NCBI RefSeq assembly: GCF_900890705.1
Contig: NZ_CAAHFH010000001.1
Location: 2,170,001 to 2,234,000, forward strand
Source of the DNA: Pontiella sulfatireligans
GTDB lineage: Bacteria; Verrucomicrobiota; Kiritimatiellia; Kiritimatiellales; Pontiellaceae
Direction of reading: 5' to 3'
Length of the DNA: 64,000 nucleotides
Shown here piece by piece: positions 25,767 to 35,733 of this stretch. Within the stretch, counting starts at the first letter, position 1. Each line of letters opens with the position of its first letter. The position numbers were made by a program, and so were the translations under genes. Under the pieces are notes generated by a model that was not told where the DNA came from, searched no databases, and saw nothing but the letters and a program-made list of their open reading frames with translations.

Positions 25767-27296
25767 TTAGTGCCTGCGTGAATAGGTGCGGATTCTGGTT
25801 TGATCCAAAAGCTTCTGCATTTTCTTAGCGACTTCGGGATTTGATTCAACCAGGTTGTTGTCCTCGTGCGGATCTTTTTCCAAGTCATACAGAGCTCTCG
25901 TGTTCTGGCTGGTTGTACCGGGAGGATCCATTTTTTTATATTTTATCGGAACCTCTACTCCTTCGATGTATTTCCAATTCCCGAGCGTAAGAGCAAAGGT
26001 TCCGGCTCCGCTGTGCGTGATGCAGGTTGCGAGCTCATCGCGATCAACAGGCTTGCCGTAAAAGGTATCCAAAACGCTCACACTGTCCTCAGCGCCAAGC
26101 TCTTTAGCGGGGATTTCAATATTCAGCAGGTCGGCCAATGTGGCGGTCATATCCACCAGGCTTATTTTGTCGTCGTTCACCGCGCCCGCCTTGATATGAT
26201 CCGGCCAGGAAACGATGAAAGGAACGCGGGTTCCGCCCTCGAGCGGATCCTGCTTTCCGCCTCGATAGATGCCGTTCACTTCCATTCCTTGCTGACGCAT
26301 TCTGGTGACTTGGCCTTTCAACTGCCAACACTCTGGAACCTCATAATCCCAGGTCTTGATTTCATCTGCATAAACACCCCCGTTATCACTCGTAAAGATG
26401 AACAAGGTGTCCTTGAGACGACCGCTCTTTTCAAAGGCCTTGAAAACCTCGCCGACACTCCAGTCCAGATCCTGAATAAACTCTGCAAACGCCCCGCCCG
26501 CCAGCGTGCCCTTAAAACGTTTTGACGGGGTGATCGGACTGTGTACCGCAGGAGCTGCAAAATACAAAAACACGGGCTTGTCTTCCGGCTGTTGATTGAG
26601 CCATGCGACCGCTTTTTCCGTCAGGACATCCATGACCTCCTCATCGCCCCGTTGCGGGGCATCCACGCCCATCCACTCTTTTCCGTATGGCGTCTTCCCT
26701 TCAATTTTAATCTTGTCGTAGGATCTGCGCCCGTACACATCATGGTTCTCCATATAGATTCCGGACAAATCTCCATGGTTGTGCGGAAGGCCGAAAAAGT
26801 AATCAAAGCCGATGGAAAGCGGCCCCCTCGCAATCGGTTTAAAATACCTTTCCGGATCGTTCCATTTCCCCTTTTTTTCACCAAAGCCCAGATGCCACTT
26901 CCCGATGACAGCAGTGTTGTATCCATCATCCTTCAGCATCTGCGGAAGCGTAAAGCGGCCTTCATCGATATACAGCGGGTCGAACATATTTATGACCCCT
27001 CTTTTCAGCACGGTGCGCCAGCAATACTGGCCGGTAAGCAGAGCGTAGCGGGTTGGCGAGCACACTGCAGCCGGTGCATACGCCTGCGTGAACCGCATGC
27101 CCTTTTCCGCCAACGTATTAATATGGGGCGTTTTAAGCACCGACTCGGGGGTTCCATAGCAATTGGAACTGCCATAGCCATAGTCGTCTGCCAGAAAAAT
27201 GACGATGTTGGGTTTCTTTTGTGCGGCGCCCGCTGCCACCGCAGCCAGTGCACCCGCGGCGATTACAACCCGTATTCCTTTTGTGGTTCTACTCAT
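25767..27296 (-). CDS. Secreted arylsulfatase (S1 family)
   Basis: 509 residues. Signal peptide 1-25. The alkaline-phosphatase-like fold starts with the metal-binding pair in FLADDYGYG (Asp37-Asp38). The formylglycine motif is CSPTR at 79-83, GKWHLG holds the active-site Lys/His, and FTSDNGG gives the other metal ligands. It hydrolyses sulfate esters, probably on exported or surface polysaccharide, after Cys79 is matured to formylglycine. It resembles GalNAc-6-sulfatase/arylsulfatase A-type members. AGGGAGA precedes the ATG. It is at the promoter-distal end of the leftward cluster. Confidence 0.93.
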   Translation of the reverse strand: MSRTTKGIRVVIAAGALAAVAAGAAQKKPNIVIFLADDYGYGSSNCYGTPESVLKTPHINTLAEKGMRFTQAYAPAAVCSPTRYALLTGQYCWRTVLKRGVINMFDPLYIDEGRFTLPQMLKDDGYNTAVIGKWHLGFGEKKGKWNDPERYFKPIARGPLSIGFDYFFGLPHNHGDLSGIYMENHDVYGRRSYDKIKIEGKTPYGKEWMGVDAPQRGDEEVMDVLTEKAVAWLNQQPEDKPVFLYFAAPAVHSPITPSKRFKGTLAGGAFAEFIQDLDWSVGEVFKAFEKSGRLKDTLFIFTSDNGGVYADEIKTWDYEVPECWQLKGQVTRMRQQGMEVNGIYRGGKQDPLEGGTRVPFIVSWPDHIKAGAVNDDKISLVDMTATLADLLNIEIPAKELGAEDSVSVLDTFYGKPVDRDELATCITHSGAGTFALTLGNWKYIEGVEVPIKYKKMDPPGTTSQNTRALYDLEKDPHEDNNLVESNPEVAKKMQKLLDQTRIRTYSRRH

Positions 27297-27429
27297 CTCA
27301 TTCTCCCTTAAAGTTGCGTTGTTTTTTCTGCTTGAATTCCCCGAAGGCGTGCGGCAAGTCGGTCGAATAGCTCTTCATCTTTTTCTGCATTTTTTCAGCT
27401 GCGTAGCATATTCCGGATTCTTCGTCATT

Positions 27430-28929
27430 TTATTTAAGGTCATACTTCCGTCGTCCCGGCCGATTTAAAAGGCGTTGAACTCCGGTCTGGTAAAATGTTT
27501 CCGCGGTTTTCTGGCGATGGGTTAACTGACCGGCCATGACGTTGACATACTGCTTATACACCTTCGGGTTCTTTTTCATCTGGTCTTCATCAGGAATCGG
27601 CAGATGCTCCAGCTGGGATTCCAATACCATCCGGGCGGTTCGGCTGGCCTCATTGTCCGTCTCAATTTTTTCAAACGTGAAAGGGTTCCCCGATGGATTA
27701 CAGCGCCAAAGCTGACCCTGAGCATCCAGCGAATAATCCCGATTACGAATCATCCGATGAAACCCAAATGTATAACTGAAGATCCACTCACGGCTATGTG
27801 TACGATCGCCCTCCAGCAACGGAACCAGGCTTTGTCCATCCAGCACCTGCGATTGCAAGGTCCGATGGTCGGCCAGTTCCAACAAGGTCGGATACAGATC
27901 CACGCAATCGGTCAAACTTCCGGTCTCGCCATGCCATTTAACCCAGTTTGATCCCCCGGCCACAATAAAAGGCACGTGCGCACCGATCTCCGAAGCGGCG
28001 CCTTTCCCGAGCCCATAGGTTGGATTATCCGCCATGAAAAAGATGACCGTATTTTCGTATTCACCCATCGCTTTGAGCGCGTTCACCAGCCTGCCCACTG
28101 CCGTATCAAGATATTGTACATTGGACACCATGCCCGGCTCCGTTTTCGTGACCTCATGGTCGCCCGGCACTTTCATCTCCGTCCAGGGAAAATGGGTCAG
28201 GTGGGAAGAATAATAGATAAAAAACGGCTTTTCGTCGTTTTTACTCCGTTGTGCAAAATCAAGGGCAGCATCCCCGAGCATTTCCGGGCCGAAATCATCG
28301 GGTCCCGTCGATCGCAGAAGGTCATTTTCAATCACCATCGGATGCCAGGTTGCTGATGGGCTGTGCCGGTCTTTCTGGGTCGGCGAAAATTTGTTTGCGT
28401 TCCCCCACCCCCACCATGAACCGGAATATTCCTGGATCCATTCCTGCTTCAGTCCATCCCCGCCCATCAGTGAGCCGTACAGAAAATATTCATCCACACC
28501 CCAGTCCGGATCCGCCGGAGAGGTAGGCAGATGCCATTTGCCTCCGTGAAACGTTGCATATCCGGATTCCTTCATCGCCCGGAAAAGAGTCATTTTTTCA
28601 CTGGGCATGGCATCGTACGTTTCCTTTTCAATATATGAGTTGCCGTAGGCACCGTTGCGGAAACCATACTGACCACTCATGATGGCCGCACGGCTACTCA
28701 CACACACTGGCGTCGCCCAGGCGGTCTTGAATTTAATACCGCCCTCGGCCAATGCATCGATGTTCGGCGTGGATACCATCGTATTTCCATAACAGCCCAG
28801 CTCATGTGAACTGCAATCATCTACCAAAAACAGGATAATGTTCGGTTGCTGGGTTGCCTGCAACCCAACCGGCAGAAGGGTGAGCGCCAACCCCGCCAGC
28901 ACCATTTTCTTTTTCATTTTTTTTCTCAT
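27430..28929 (-). CDS. Secreted sulfatase with unusual CVSSR active-site motif
   Basis: 499 residues. Signal peptide 1-25, then NIILFLVDDCS (Asp37-Asp38). The active-site segment is CVSSR (76-80): the usual C-x-P/A-x-R has Ser in place of Pro/Ala. GGKWHLP and FFMADNPTYG supply the Lys/His and the Asp/Asn ligands. Whether the formylglycine-generating enzyme accepts Ser at that position is uncertain. The same motif is kept in the paralogue fused at 36141-39716, which argues that it works. It is transcribed behind an iduronate-sulfatase-like gene, about 90 bases apart. Confidence 0.9.
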   Translation of the reverse strand: MRKKMKKKMVLAGLALTLLPVGLQATQQPNIILFLVDDCSSHELGCYGNTMVSTPNIDALAEGGIKFKTAWATPVCVSSRAAIMSGQYGFRNGAYGNSYIEKETYDAMPSEKMTLFRAMKESGYATFHGGKWHLPTSPADPDWGVDEYFLYGSLMGGDGLKQEWIQEYSGSWWGWGNANKFSPTQKDRHSPSATWHPMVIENDLLRSTGPDDFGPEMLGDAALDFAQRSKNDEKPFFIYYSSHLTHFPWTEMKVPGDHEVTKTEPGMVSNVQYLDTAVGRLVNALKAMGEYENTVIFFMADNPTYGLGKGAASEIGAHVPFIVAGGSNWVKWHGETGSLTDCVDLYPTLLELADHRTLQSQVLDGQSLVPLLEGDRTHSREWIFSYTFGFHRMIRNRDYSLDAQGQLWRCNPSGNPFTFEKIETDNEASRTARMVLESQLEHLPIPDEDQMKKNPKVYKQYVNVMAGQLTHRQKTAETFYQTGVQRLLNRPGRRKYDLK

Positions 28930-29019
28930 CGTGACTTCCTTTAACTAGTTGTGATTTTTGCCGAATCGTAGAACCCCAAAAGGGGCGCCTTCTTCGTTTG
29001 CTCCAGTTGCGATTGGTGA

Positions 29020-30474
29020 TCACAAACCCAGAATTGATCCTCTCTTTTCCTGAACCATTTTCAGAAAATTTTTGACCATCGCCCCATATTCCGGATGGCG
29101 GGCGAGATTGACATGTTCACCCGGGTCTTTTTCTAGGTCATAGAGCTCGACTTCATTCTCATTATCCAGCCACTGTATAAAATGGTAGCGTTCCCCCAAG
29201 AGGGAGCGTCCCTTTGGTTCAGGCTCCCGTTTTCCCCAGATGCTATATTCGTACTCTTTCACCGAATGCGACGGGTCATCCATGAGCGGCCGAAGGCTTT
29301 TCCCCTGCATCTTATGGGCGATATCCAGCCCGCAGTAGTCCTGAAGCGTGGGAAGCAGATCAATCAGACCAACAGGTGATTTCGTGGTCTTTCCATTCCC
29401 GTTTGCGCCGGGAACACGGATAAAGGTCGGCACCCGAAGACTCTCATCAAACAGGGTAAACTTGGCCCAGAGAAAATGTTCGCCGAGATGATATCCATGG
29501 TCGCTGGTGAAAACCACAATGGTATTGTCTGACAGCCCCAGCTCATCGAGTGCATTCATGATTTTTCCGAACTGCGCATCCACATAGGTAATACAGGCAT
29601 GGTACGCACGAATAATCCCCTCCGCCCGTTCCTGATCATTTTCTTTCCACTTAAACCCATAGGTGTTAAAGAAAGAGTTTTTTGCATGAATCGGACGATT
29701 GTCCCAATCGGAGACATCTTCGTTAACCACTGCGGCAGACGAGTCGGCATACATGTCATAATATTTTTCAGGACAAGTGTACGGGTTGTGCGGTTTTAGA
29801 AACCCGCAGGCAATAAAGAATGGCTGGCCATCCTCTTTTCGCTCTTTCATCCAGGAAATGGTCTGCTCAGCACTCTGGGCATCGGGATAGTATTTATCAT
29901 CGGCAGGATGGGATTGATAAATAATTCTTTCGGACCATTTTTTGTCATTTTGCACGGGACAACGCATGCTGTATTTCGACGGGCCGCTTTTTTTTCGCTC
30001 CTCCTTCAAGCGAAACAGATGAAACTCGTCCCAGGACCCCTCCAGCTCTGGGTCTTGCCATGGGTTATGTGAAATCTTTCCGAGGCCTCCCGTCCAATAG
30101 CCGTTGTCGCGGAAAATCTGCGGCATAATCCGAACGCCCGGGCTGTACTGGAACATTTGGGCCTCGCCGGTGTCCTGCCCGACTTTTTCACAATAAAGTC
30201 CGGTCAACATCGATGCGCGGCTCGGTCCGCACATGGGATACTGAACAACCGCCCGATGAAAGTTGAGGGCGCTTCTGGCAAATTTATCGATGTTCGGGGT
30301 TTGAACATGAGGATAGCCATTGACCCCGACCCGGTTGGCGAGATCGTCACACATCACAAAAAGCACATTTGGGCGCTTCGTTGCATTCTTCGCCTCGTCA
30401 GGGGATGAGGCCTGAACCGCGAACGACAATCCGGCGGCCATCATGATCAAACTACACAGCTTCAATTTCTTCAT
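29020..30474 (-). CDS. Iduronate-2-sulfatase-like sulfatase
   Basis: 484 residues. Signal peptide 1-22. VMCDDLANRVG carries the metal-binding Asp pair, CGPSR (82-86) is a canonical formylglycine motif, and GGLGKISHNP and FTSDHGYHLGEH match the iduronate-2-sulfatase group (SulfAtlas S1_7-like by appearance). It likely removes a 2-O-type sulfate from an acidic polysaccharide. The start is the second ATG (30474), six bases after GGAG. Scraps of a close copy lie at 43990-44085. Confidence 0.9.
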   Translation of the reverse strand: MKKLKLCSLIMMAAGLSFAVQASSPDEAKNATKRPNVLFVMCDDLANRVGVNGYPHVQTPNIDKFARSALNFHRAVVQYPMCGPSRASMLTGLYCEKVGQDTGEAQMFQYSPGVRIMPQIFRDNGYWTGGLGKISHNPWQDPELEGSWDEFHLFRLKEERKKSGPSKYSMRCPVQNDKKWSERIIYQSHPADDKYYPDAQSAEQTISWMKERKEDGQPFFIACGFLKPHNPYTCPEKYYDMYADSSAAVVNEDVSDWDNRPIHAKNSFFNTYGFKWKENDQERAEGIIRAYHACITYVDAQFGKIMNALDELGLSDNTIVVFTSDHGYHLGEHFLWAKFTLFDESLRVPTFIRVPGANGNGKTTKSPVGLIDLLPTLQDYCGLDIAHKMQGKSLRPLMDDPSHSVKEYEYSIWGKREPEPKGRSLLGERYHFIQWLDNENEVELYDLEKDPGEHVNLARHPEYGAMVKNFLKMVQEKRGSILGL

Positions 30475-30579
30475 CATACTCTCCAGTTTAGTTAACTCCC
30501 TCAATGGGATGATTTTCTGTAAAACGAACAACCTTCATGCGTAACACCAGCCGGAACGAGCGAGAGGATCGGCCAGCCT

Positions 30580-33453
30580 CTATTCGAGGCCATTAATTAC
30601 CGCATTCGCAACGGTCGAAACGCCGTATCCCTGATTCAGGATCTCCTGATGCAGCCAAATGAAGCCACCTCCGCAATGGTCCTTCCATTCAGAAAGCTGT
30701 GCCTCAACCTCTGCGGGGGTTTTCCCTCCAGCATCATCCGGGTTGATTGACAGCCCGGGGATCACCTTGAGATCGCCGTCAAATTTGGTATTCCAGTCCT
30801 CAGGGTAATTATACTGTCCACCCGCATAACATTGCACATAAATCCGGTCGACCAGCCCCGGCTGGTAGGCTTCGAGCTGTTCGTATACGGGGTTCCAAAC
30901 GCCCTCCGGCCTCATATACGGACAAAGCGTCACTTTATACCCTAAAACACTGAGCATTTTGCCGAACTCAACCATCGACTCCACGTCATAGTGCTCCTCA
31001 TCATCAAAGTTAATGGCATCGGCGCCCAGCACATCGCGCAACACCTTGAATGACTGATAGAGCCTGCTGTCTTCGCCGGTTCCCTCGGCTTCGATCAATG
31101 CATCGATATTCGCAAAACTGGCATCCCCCCACGCACTCACCGAAAACTCGATCCGCTTGACCGTTGAGGGTGCCTTTTTCAGATCCACCAGCTGCTCGAT
31201 CCAATCCTTTTCGCCAACATACCATCCGTACTCCGCGAGCGGGTTTTCGGTTAGATTATAGTAGAGTTCGCCCGTCGTTCTCACCTTTGTACTCCATAGC
31301 AAAAGGGTGTCGAACCCAGACGACTTCACCTCCGCAGCATTGCTTTTGTAACTCCCATACATGCTGCCACCGGCAAAAAGCCCCACCGGCTTTTCGGGGC
31401 CATCCGGGGTCTCGCGAATCTCCAACACCGGATCATATACCGACTCTTTGGACATCAAAACCTGCTCACTCGGGTCACTGGTCATAATTGCAAGCGAATA
31501 GGTTCCCGTTGAGGTGATGTGGCCGGAAAGGTCGAAGGTGTTCCAACCCTTGGAAAGAGAAGGTTTGCTCTTGATTATGTCGCCCGGAACCGGACGATTA
31601 GCCCATGTGATGGTGCTTTCATCCCACGTGTTATCATCAACCACACGAACCCAGACCGCATTGGAAATGGCTTGAGCGGCATACACTTTCAGCCAAACCT
31701 CCTCGATCGAGGAGGGAACCTCATCGACGTCAAACTTCAGATAGGAGAAAAGCTTCTGACTCGATGCACCGGTACGGACTGAAAGGTTGGTATTCGCGCC
31801 ATAGTTCTGCGTCGAGTTTACCTCCGACACAAAGGAGTCGTCGACCGGCTTGAAAAGATATCCGAACCGGGGCACGGGATAGGTGTCGTTGCTCTTCACT
31901 CGGAAGAACGATGACGTATTGGTCGTTTCAAGCACCCACTCGGCCAGGCCAACTCCGCTGGTCAACGCCACATCCGACCACGCGCCGGAGGTCAGGCTTT
32001 CGCGCTGCTGAATCGTCACATACGCATCGGCAGACAGATTCGTTGCGCTGATGGTCAGATTGGAATCCAACACAGAAGAGATCTTAGGCGCATTGAACCC
32101 TGCCGGCAAAATATCGAACTTCAACGTTCCCAGCCGAATATCCGTCGCCCCTTTCATCAAGGCAATCTGATCCCCATCACGAATCGGCATCGCATCCGAG
32201 AAGGTGACGACATTGTTCGCGAGCATCCTCCCGGCACCGAGCTCTCCCACCGGAACATCATGATTGCGCATCCAGATATCGCCGCTGTATACATCGATAT
32301 CATTAAATAAACCAATCGCCGACAGCGCAAGGGTCTGATCAGCCCCCAAGGTCAATTCACTCAGGTCAAACGTCAACAGAAGCGCCTCGGAGCCCTGAAT
32401 ATCGCCATTTGTTTTTTCACTCGTCCTCACCCCCCATCCCTGGGTTTCCAACGTTTGGATTACATTTCCGGCGCTTTGCCCGCCCCCGCTCCAAGTGAAC
32501 GGATTAAAATTGGAAGAACCATCATCCACAGCCTGCAGGTTCAGCTTGATGACACCCGAAACGCCCTCGGGATCCCGGAATGAATTTTGCACGGAATCGA
32601 TGAGCGGGAGTGACGCCGAGGACTCCAGCACGACGGAACCGGCCAGATTCAACCAGGTCAGATCCATCGAAGACGCATTATCCCCCCCGACCATGAAGTC
32701 CGTCACTAACCCACCCCTGACCGGCAGCAAATCCGATGCGCTCACCACCCCGGAACTCAAACGAACCTCATCCATATAGAGAAGCGCCCTAATGTTCGCA
32801 TCTCCATTCAACAGAAGATCACTCGTCAAATTCGTAATGCTGATATTCAAATCAACAGTCGAGCTGAACAGCGTTCCTTCCGTCAAATCCTGGTAATAAT
32901 AGGTGACAAAACCATCGGGGCTTACAGAGACCCCGACATAATAATCTTTCCCAGCCGCAAAAGAATTTTCTCCATTCGGAGTAAAACTAGTGCCCTTCCA
33001 CCCCCCTAAACCGTTATTCAACGAAAACTTGAATGCCCCGTTCCCTTCATTAATCGTGGCAAGCCACTCCTCAGCCTTGATCGCGACCAAGGTGTATCCA
33101 TTACCCAGAACCGGGGTCACAAAGGCCTCAAAGGTAAAACCGGACGCACTGAAATCAAGCAGGGCATTATCCGCAACCGACCACTGATCCCCCGTCCCGT
33201 TCAGCAAAGAAACCCCGTTGTTCGTCGCCCCGGCCAGAGGGATGGTGGACAACATGGAGCCGGGGCCGCTTGCCGGACGGCTTACCCCGGAAATCCGAGT
33301 CCCGGTTTGCCCGAGATCGAGCCCGTTCCCGCTGGAATCAGCAGTAACGGCACCCTGCTCGAACCGCCAATACCCCACCGTATCCGCACGCAACGGCCCC
33401 ACCGCGCAGAGAAAGAACCCGAACAAAATAACCCTTACGAATAACAACTTCAT
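30580..33453 (-). CDS. Secreted multi-domain protein: LamG, CBM96-like (DNRLRE), GH18-like barrel
   Basis: 957 residues. Signal peptide 1-23 (MKLLFVRVILFGFFLCAVG). LamG sandwich at about 25-235. A middle beta region follows, in part like a galactose-binding fold (about 250-500). A DNRLRE/CBM96-like domain comes next, about 545-700 (DDSFVSEVNSTQNYGANT to DPVLEIRE). The C-terminal 235 residues look like a TIM barrel, with DAINFDDEEHYD recalling the DxxDxDxE strand of family-18 glycosidases and GGGFIWLHQEI as the last strand. I infer a polysaccharide-active glycoside hydrolase with two binding modules; the substrate is unknown. The start at 33453 fits GATGG and the signal peptide. Confidence 0.75.
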   Translation of the reverse strand: MKLLFVRVILFGFFLCAVGPLRADTVGYWRFEQGAVTADSSGNGLDLGQTGTRISGVSRPASGPGSMLSTIPLAGATNNGVSLLNGTGDQWSVADNALLDFSASGFTFEAFVTPVLGNGYTLVAIKAEEWLATINEGNGAFKFSLNNGLGGWKGTSFTPNGENSFAAGKDYYVGVSVSPDGFVTYYYQDLTEGTLFSSTVDLNISITNLTSDLLLNGDANIRALLYMDEVRLSSGVVSASDLLPVRGGLVTDFMVGGDNASSMDLTWLNLAGSVVLESSASLPLIDSVQNSFRDPEGVSGVIKLNLQAVDDGSSNFNPFTWSGGGQSAGNVIQTLETQGWGVRTSEKTNGDIQGSEALLLTFDLSELTLGADQTLALSAIGLFNDIDVYSGDIWMRNHDVPVGELGAGRMLANNVVTFSDAMPIRDGDQIALMKGATDIRLGTLKFDILPAGFNAPKISSVLDSNLTISATNLSADAYVTIQQRESLTSGAWSDVALTSGVGLAEWVLETTNTSSFFRVKSNDTYPVPRFGYLFKPVDDSFVSEVNSTQNYGANTNLSVRTGASSQKLFSYLKFDVDEVPSSIEEVWLKVYAAQAISNAVWVRVVDDNTWDESTITWANRPVPGDIIKSKPSLSKGWNTFDLSGHITSTGTYSLAIMTSDPSEQVLMSKESVYDPVLEIRETPDGPEKPVGLFAGGSMYGSYKSNAAEVKSSGFDTLLLWSTKVRTTGELYYNLTENPLAEYGWYVGEKDWIEQLVDLKKAPSTVKRIEFSVSAWGDASFANIDALIEAEGTGEDSRLYQSFKVLRDVLGADAINFDDEEHYDVESMVEFGKMLSVLGYKVTLCPYMRPEGVWNPVYEQLEAYQPGLVDRIYVQCYAGGQYNYPEDWNTKFDGDLKVIPGLSINPDDAGGKTPAEVEAQLSEWKDHCGGGFIWLHQEILNQGYGVSTVANAVINGLE

Positions 33454-33520
33454 CATTAACCATCTTATAACTGTTGGCTTGCGCGCATATTTATTAAAGT
33501 ATCCACATTCTTTACCGTCC

Positions 33521-33592
33521 GTGCTGTAAAGCAAAATGGCCGCAAAAAATTTCATATATAACGCCCGGTCGGAACCAGCCCGCACCGGGCGT
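33521..33592. repeat. Intergenic repeat with hairpin, copy 1
   Basis: It contains GCAAAATGGCCGCAAAAAA followed by a hairpin with arms ACGCCCGGT and ACCGGGCGT. A like sequence is at 40155-40226 (same duplicated block) and a diverged one at 35944-36000. Read leftward, a T-rich tract lies about 12 bases past the hairpin, so it may be a weak terminator between the solenoid and LamG genes. Confidence 0.55.
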
Positions 33593-33618
33593 CACATGAA
33601 GCTCGATCGCTGTTCACA

Positions 33619-35733
33619 TTAGAAACTTGATTCCACTTCCAGCTTCAGGAACTGCTCGCCGAGGACATCCGTTGGAACACGGTTGGTGACCGTTTCGAAG
33701 CCGCTTATGCCATAGCTCGTGTTGGTGCCGACCACTTCCGCATCTGTATTAACGAACGTGCCGGAAACCAGGTCGGTATCGTTCAGCACGCGATAGATCA
33801 GTCCGCGCTCAGCCGCATCGTCGCGCTGGGCATGGACATAGTAGAACCAGCCGGCTTCAGTGCTTGCAACCGGAGCAATGCCGGTATCGGACTCGTCATC
33901 CGGGTTGCCGTTGAGCGCGTATTCCGCCAGATTGTCGAGCGCGTCACCGTCCGGATTGTCGGTCAGCTCCAATTCGCTGCCCACTCCCGGATACGCACTC
34001 AGCCAGTCGGCATATCTCGTGGCCGGCGTGTCTTCGGTGACGGCGGTATCAACCCGTTTCACCACGAATTCGGTGATGGAAAAGTCCGCCGCCTTCGCCG
34101 TGCCATAGCTATGGTTAAATGCAAAACCGACCTGCTGCACATCGGTAAAGGTGTGCGCACCGTATGTCCCGATCCCCCCGTCCGCGAATGCGAAGTTGCT
34201 GGAACCTTCCGTCAAATCGTAGGTTGCCCACTGCAAGCTGTCGGGATTCGTCACGGTAATCGTGGTTCCGTCCGGAGCGACGGTTTCCGACACATAGTAT
34301 TGCGATGCCCCGTCACGTACAACCATACGCACGTCATAGCCAGTTCCTGTCGTAAAACCACCATCGACCTCCAGTGTAAATGAGGATTGGGAGGTAAAGA
34401 CAACGGTTTGCATATCAAACCCATCCATAAAGTCCGCTTGATCCCAAAGCACCACCGCATCGATGATATAATCCTGAGGGTCAGTACGAGTCCAGGGGCG
34501 GAACCGCAGGTTGTGCTTGGCAGCACTTTCAGCTGCGATCAGATAATTGACTTGATCCAGACTATACTGGGACTTGCACCCGCCATACACATCGTGCTGA
34601 TCGAGCGTACTATCAAACAACAGGCTCGTCAGACTCAGGTTGCGAACCTTGTTGGTATTGGTATCCACATCCAGACCGCCGTTTATGTTTACGTCCACTG
34701 TTGCCTGGATCGAATCAAAATTGATTAAGACCTCATCATCCTCCGGTGGCGGGAGAGCTATGGGCGATGCCCAGACCGTAGTGTAACCGCTGTTCACCGA
34801 TCCATCCGTGTCGGCATAGAGCGCACTGTTGCCGGCACTGTTGGTCCAAGCCAGCTCCCAGTCAGTCGTCAGCATCGGCTGCCCGTTGGTCCAGGTGATT
34901 ACCCCATCGGCGACCAGATTGCTGATCGTGGTTGTTTGATCACCCCACTGGGTAAAAACGCCGTAGTCGGCAAAGTGCAATTCGGCATTGGGACCGGGAT
35001 TGTAAACACCCCATTTGGAGCTCATACGAAGCTCACCTCCGGTCAGATTATAGGTTGCGACGCCATCGCCCGAATGACCGAGCCGTAATTGCGTTGCTTT
35101 AACAAAAGAGTCGGGGCCGGCTTGGTTAACCGTTCCGGTCGCCCCGTCATAACCCACATACAGGAAGTTATTCACCAACGAAAGCGTTCCATTAACATCC
35201 AACACACCGACGGCATTCGTCGAGTATCCCACAACGAAAGCCTCGGCCGGATCAGGAGGAGTCGACGCCCTGTCGCCATCCGCCCTTGACCATTTACTTC
35301 CGATCACCATCCTACCGTTTCCTCCGTCTTTTCCGATAATAGTCGGGCCATCCAGGTTCAGCATTGCATCCCAGAATCCCATATAGCCTCGTTCACCCGC
35401 ACTGTTGGCTACATAGAGCCCGGTCACCGACAACTCAGTGCTGTAGTTCAACATCAAGACTTCCGCAATGTTCGTGCTGATAATGCCGATTGTCAGATTC
35501 CCTATCGACGGAGCACCCGTTTCAATCCGGAGTTTCCCGTCAACTATGTATCGGACATCATCATTGGTACCCGGCAGGCTGGTCGCGGCCACCCAACCGT
35601 CAACGGGCCAATATTCCCAGTCATCGATGACCGACCAGGTTCCATTTGTTGAAGTGTTTTGGTATTCTGCCGCCTGCGTCATCGAGACTAGCGAGACCAA
35701 CACTGCCGCCATGATCCATACTCTTCTTTTCAT
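33619..35733 (-). CDS. Secreted solenoid/beta-sandwich protein, unknown function (paralogue A)
   Basis: 704 residues. Signal peptide 1-21 (MKRRVWIMAAVLVSLVSMTQA). Residues 25-270 are a repetitive beta-rich region like autotransporter passengers (VGYDGATGTVNQ, LRLGHSGDGVATYNLTGGEL). Residues about 320-560 look like a carbohydrate-binding beta-sandwich. Then comes an EF-hand-like tail (DNPDGDALDNLAEYALNGNP) and a last beta domain ending EQFLKLEVESSF. There is no enzymatic motif. I infer a surface or secreted binding protein for polysaccharide. AGGAG before the ATG is clear. Two close relatives are at 36141-38200 (fused) and 40253. Confidence 0.75.
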   Translation of the reverse strand: MKRRVWIMAAVLVSLVSMTQAAEYQNTSTNGTWSVIDDWEYWPVDGWVAATSLPGTNDDVRYIVDGKLRIETGAPSIGNLTIGIISTNIAEVLMLNYSTELSVTGLYVANSAGERGYMGFWDAMLNLDGPTIIGKDGGNGRMVIGSKWSRADGDRASTPPDPAEAFVVGYSTNAVGVLDVNGTLSLVNNFLYVGYDGATGTVNQAGPDSFVKATQLRLGHSGDGVATYNLTGGELRMSSKWGVYNPGPNAELHFADYGVFTQWGDQTTTISNLVADGVITWTNGQPMLTTDWELAWTNSAGNSALYADTDGSVNSGYTTVWASPIALPPPEDDEVLINFDSIQATVDVNINGGLDVDTNTNKVRNLSLTSLLFDSTLDQHDVYGGCKSQYSLDQVNYLIAAESAAKHNLRFRPWTRTDPQDYIIDAVVLWDQADFMDGFDMQTVVFTSQSSFTLEVDGGFTTGTGYDVRMVVRDGASQYYVSETVAPDGTTITVTNPDSLQWATYDLTEGSSNFAFADGGIGTYGAHTFTDVQQVGFAFNHSYGTAKAADFSITEFVVKRVDTAVTEDTPATRYADWLSAYPGVGSELELTDNPDGDALDNLAEYALNGNPDDESDTGIAPVASTEAGWFYYVHAQRDDAAERGLIYRVLNDTDLVSGTFVNTDAEVVGTNTSYGISGFETVTNRVPTDVLGEQFLKLEVESSF

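Larger units (their letters stand above)
33119..35733. repeat. 2.6-kb direct repeat, copy 1 (second copy 39753-42367)
   Basis: The start of the LamG gene, the intergenic DNA and the whole following solenoid-protein gene reappear almost unchanged 6634 bases to the right, down to non-coding bases. It shows a tandem duplication of this part of the cluster. Confidence 0.9.
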
